A stretch of DNA of 64,000 bases from Borreliella japonica. GTDB taxonomy: Bacteria; Spirochaetota; Spirochaetia; Borreliales; Borreliaceae. The notes beneath the pieces are model-generated. The model did not search any database. It worked only from the letters and a program-made list of their open reading frames with translations, and was not told where the DNA came from. Shown one piece after another: positions 63,182-64,000 of the stretch. How positions within the stretch are numbered: the stretch's first letter is position 1; each line of letters opens with the position of its first letter. The position numbers were made by a program, and so were the translations under genes. The DNA is taken from assembly GCF_900099615.1 (NCBI RefSeq), contig NZ_FMTE01000003.1, forward strand, positions 124,001-188,000. The letters are read 5' to 3'.

Positions 63182-64000
63182 TTATACCCAAGATTTTGAC
63201 CTTTCGATTGCTTTGTTCCAATTCTCAAGAAGATTTTCTTTTTTATTTTTTGGCATTGAAGGTTCAAATATCTTATCTACTTGCCAAAGGCTTATTATTT
63301 CTTCAGCACTTTGCCAATAACCCGATGCAAGCCCTGCAAGATAAGCAGCTCCAAGAGCGGTTGTTTCTGTTATTTTTGGTCTTACAACTTTACATCCTAA
63401 AAGATCAGCTTGAAATTGCATTAACAGATTGTTTTGACTTGCTTTCCCGTCTACTCTTAATTCTTGAATTTCAAAGTTGGGAACGGATTTTTTCATGGTA
63501 TTTAGTATGTCAAAGCTTTGAAATGCAATGCTCTCAAGAGCGGCCCTTGTAATATGAGCTTTTGTTGATCCTCTTGTTATTCCGATAATTGTTCCTCTTG
63601 CATAAGAATCCCAATGAGGTGCACCAAGTCCAACAAATGCTGGTACAAAATAAACCCCCCCATTATCTGAAGCAGAGCTTGCCAATGATTCTGCATCTGA
63701 GCTTTTTCTGAAAAGTTCAAGGCCATCTCTTAGCCACTGGATTACGGCTCCACCAATAAAAACACTTCCTTCAAGAACATAAGTTACAGATTTTTTTCTT
63801 CCCCATGCAATTGAAGTTAAAAGCTTTTCATGGTTAATAATTGGTTCTTTACCTATATTTACTGTTACAAAGCAGCCAGTTCCATATGTGTTTTTAGCCA
63901 TACCTTTTTTAAGGCAAGCTTGTCCAAATGTTGCTGCAAATTGATCTCCGGCAATTCCTGCAATAGGAATTTCTACTCCAAATAGCGATGTGTCTGTTTT
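63182..64000 (-). CDS. glpK: Glycerol kinase (N-terminal part outside window)
   Basis: Last 272 residues of a ~500-residue FGGY kinase that phosphorylates glycerol. Seen: GIAGDQFAATFGQ, KNTYGTGCFVTVN, and the ATP-binding region FVPAFVGLGAPHWDSYARG. The frame is open to the last base, so the gene continues beyond the window; glpF is expected further upstream. Same strand as glpD. Confidence 0.96.
   Translation of the reverse strand, partial: KTDTSLFGVEIPIAGIAGDQFAATFGQACLKKGMAKNTYGTGCFVTVNIGKEPIINHEKLLTSIAWGRKKSVTYVLEGSVFIGGAVIQWLRDGLELFRKSSDAESLASSASDNGGVYFVPAFVGLGAPHWDSYARGTIIGITRGSTKAHITRAALESIAFQSFDILNTMKKSVPNFEIQELRVDGKASQNNLLMQFQADLLGCKVVRPKITETTALGAAYLAGLASGYWQSAEEIISLWQVDKIFEPSMPKNKKENLLENWNKAIERSKSWV

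Noticed and set aside
1..64000. CRISPR arrays, insertion sequences, prophage or plasmid-type paralogous families
   Set aside because: No regularly spaced repeats, transposase motifs or terminal inverted repeats were seen; gene order is that of a conserved chromosomal core.

Overview
The window is a contiguous, gene-dense, strongly AT-rich piece of a spirochaete chromosome. Gene content and order match the Lyme-disease group of Borrelia (Borreliella): a large sigma70-type flagellar operon that starts at flgB and carries flbB, a 26-kb run of fla genes with no chaperone/sigma28 genes, a phosphatidylcholine synthase, a Lon protease, and a glycerol kinase/glycerol-3-phosphate dehydrogenase pair. 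From memory of gene order, it corresponds to B. burgdorferi B31 loci BB0302 down to BB0241, read in the opposite sense to the B31 numbering. I cannot fix the species from sequence alone. I see no insertion sequence, prophage, CRISPR array, rRNA or clear pseudogene, and no gene-free stretch reaches 300 bases (the longest is about 275, between recJ and lon).

Layout. 1-4093: division cluster ftsW(partial)-ftsQ-ftsA-ftsZ, followed by a TPR lipoprotein and dprA, then the hslVU protease. 7603-34329: the motility superoperon, beginning at a promoter inside the 3' end of hslU. Its order is flgB flgC fliE fliF fliG fliH fliI fliJ flbB fliK flgD flgE flbD motA motB fliL fliM fliN fliO fliP fliQ fliR flhB flhA flhF flhG, then a two-helix membrane protein, fapA, two small proteins and a lid-less Hsp70. 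Many genes overlap by 1-8 nt (TAATG/ATGA junctions), so translational coupling is likely throughout.

34355-44332: cell-envelope genes: signal peptidase I, a LysM+M23 peptidase, a TPR protein, an acidic membrane-anchored protein, a lytic transglycosylase (known to help flagellar assembly in Borrelia), uppP, ftsK and rpsU. 44347-52399: a second M23 protein, recJ, lon and an MMPL/RND transporter. 52414-58958 (all minus strand): rdgB, pepF, pcs, dedA, tRNA-Leu(GAG), leuS. 59166-61227: an M23 peptidase-bactofilin-YaaR operon, ending at a compound hairpin terminator facing the minus-strand glpK-(small ORF)-glpD genes that close the window.

How they work together. The window is mainly a cell-shape and motility block: division, periplasmic flagella, peptidoglycan cutting and recycling, and the FlhF/FlhG system that sets flagellar number and position. 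The most interesting signals are: (1) a small membrane protein at 29623-30105 whose last 16 residues copy the FliG-binding tail of FliF with identical spacing; (2) an acidic membrane protein at 37771-38778 whose N-terminus resembles the Hsp70 substrate-binding beta-sandwich, about 3.4 kb from an Hsp70 that lacks its lid and has an altered interdomain linker; (3) a TPR protein whose C-terminus looks like a degenerate Mrr-type nuclease fold; and (4) a perfect 11-bp inverted repeat at a divergent promoter.
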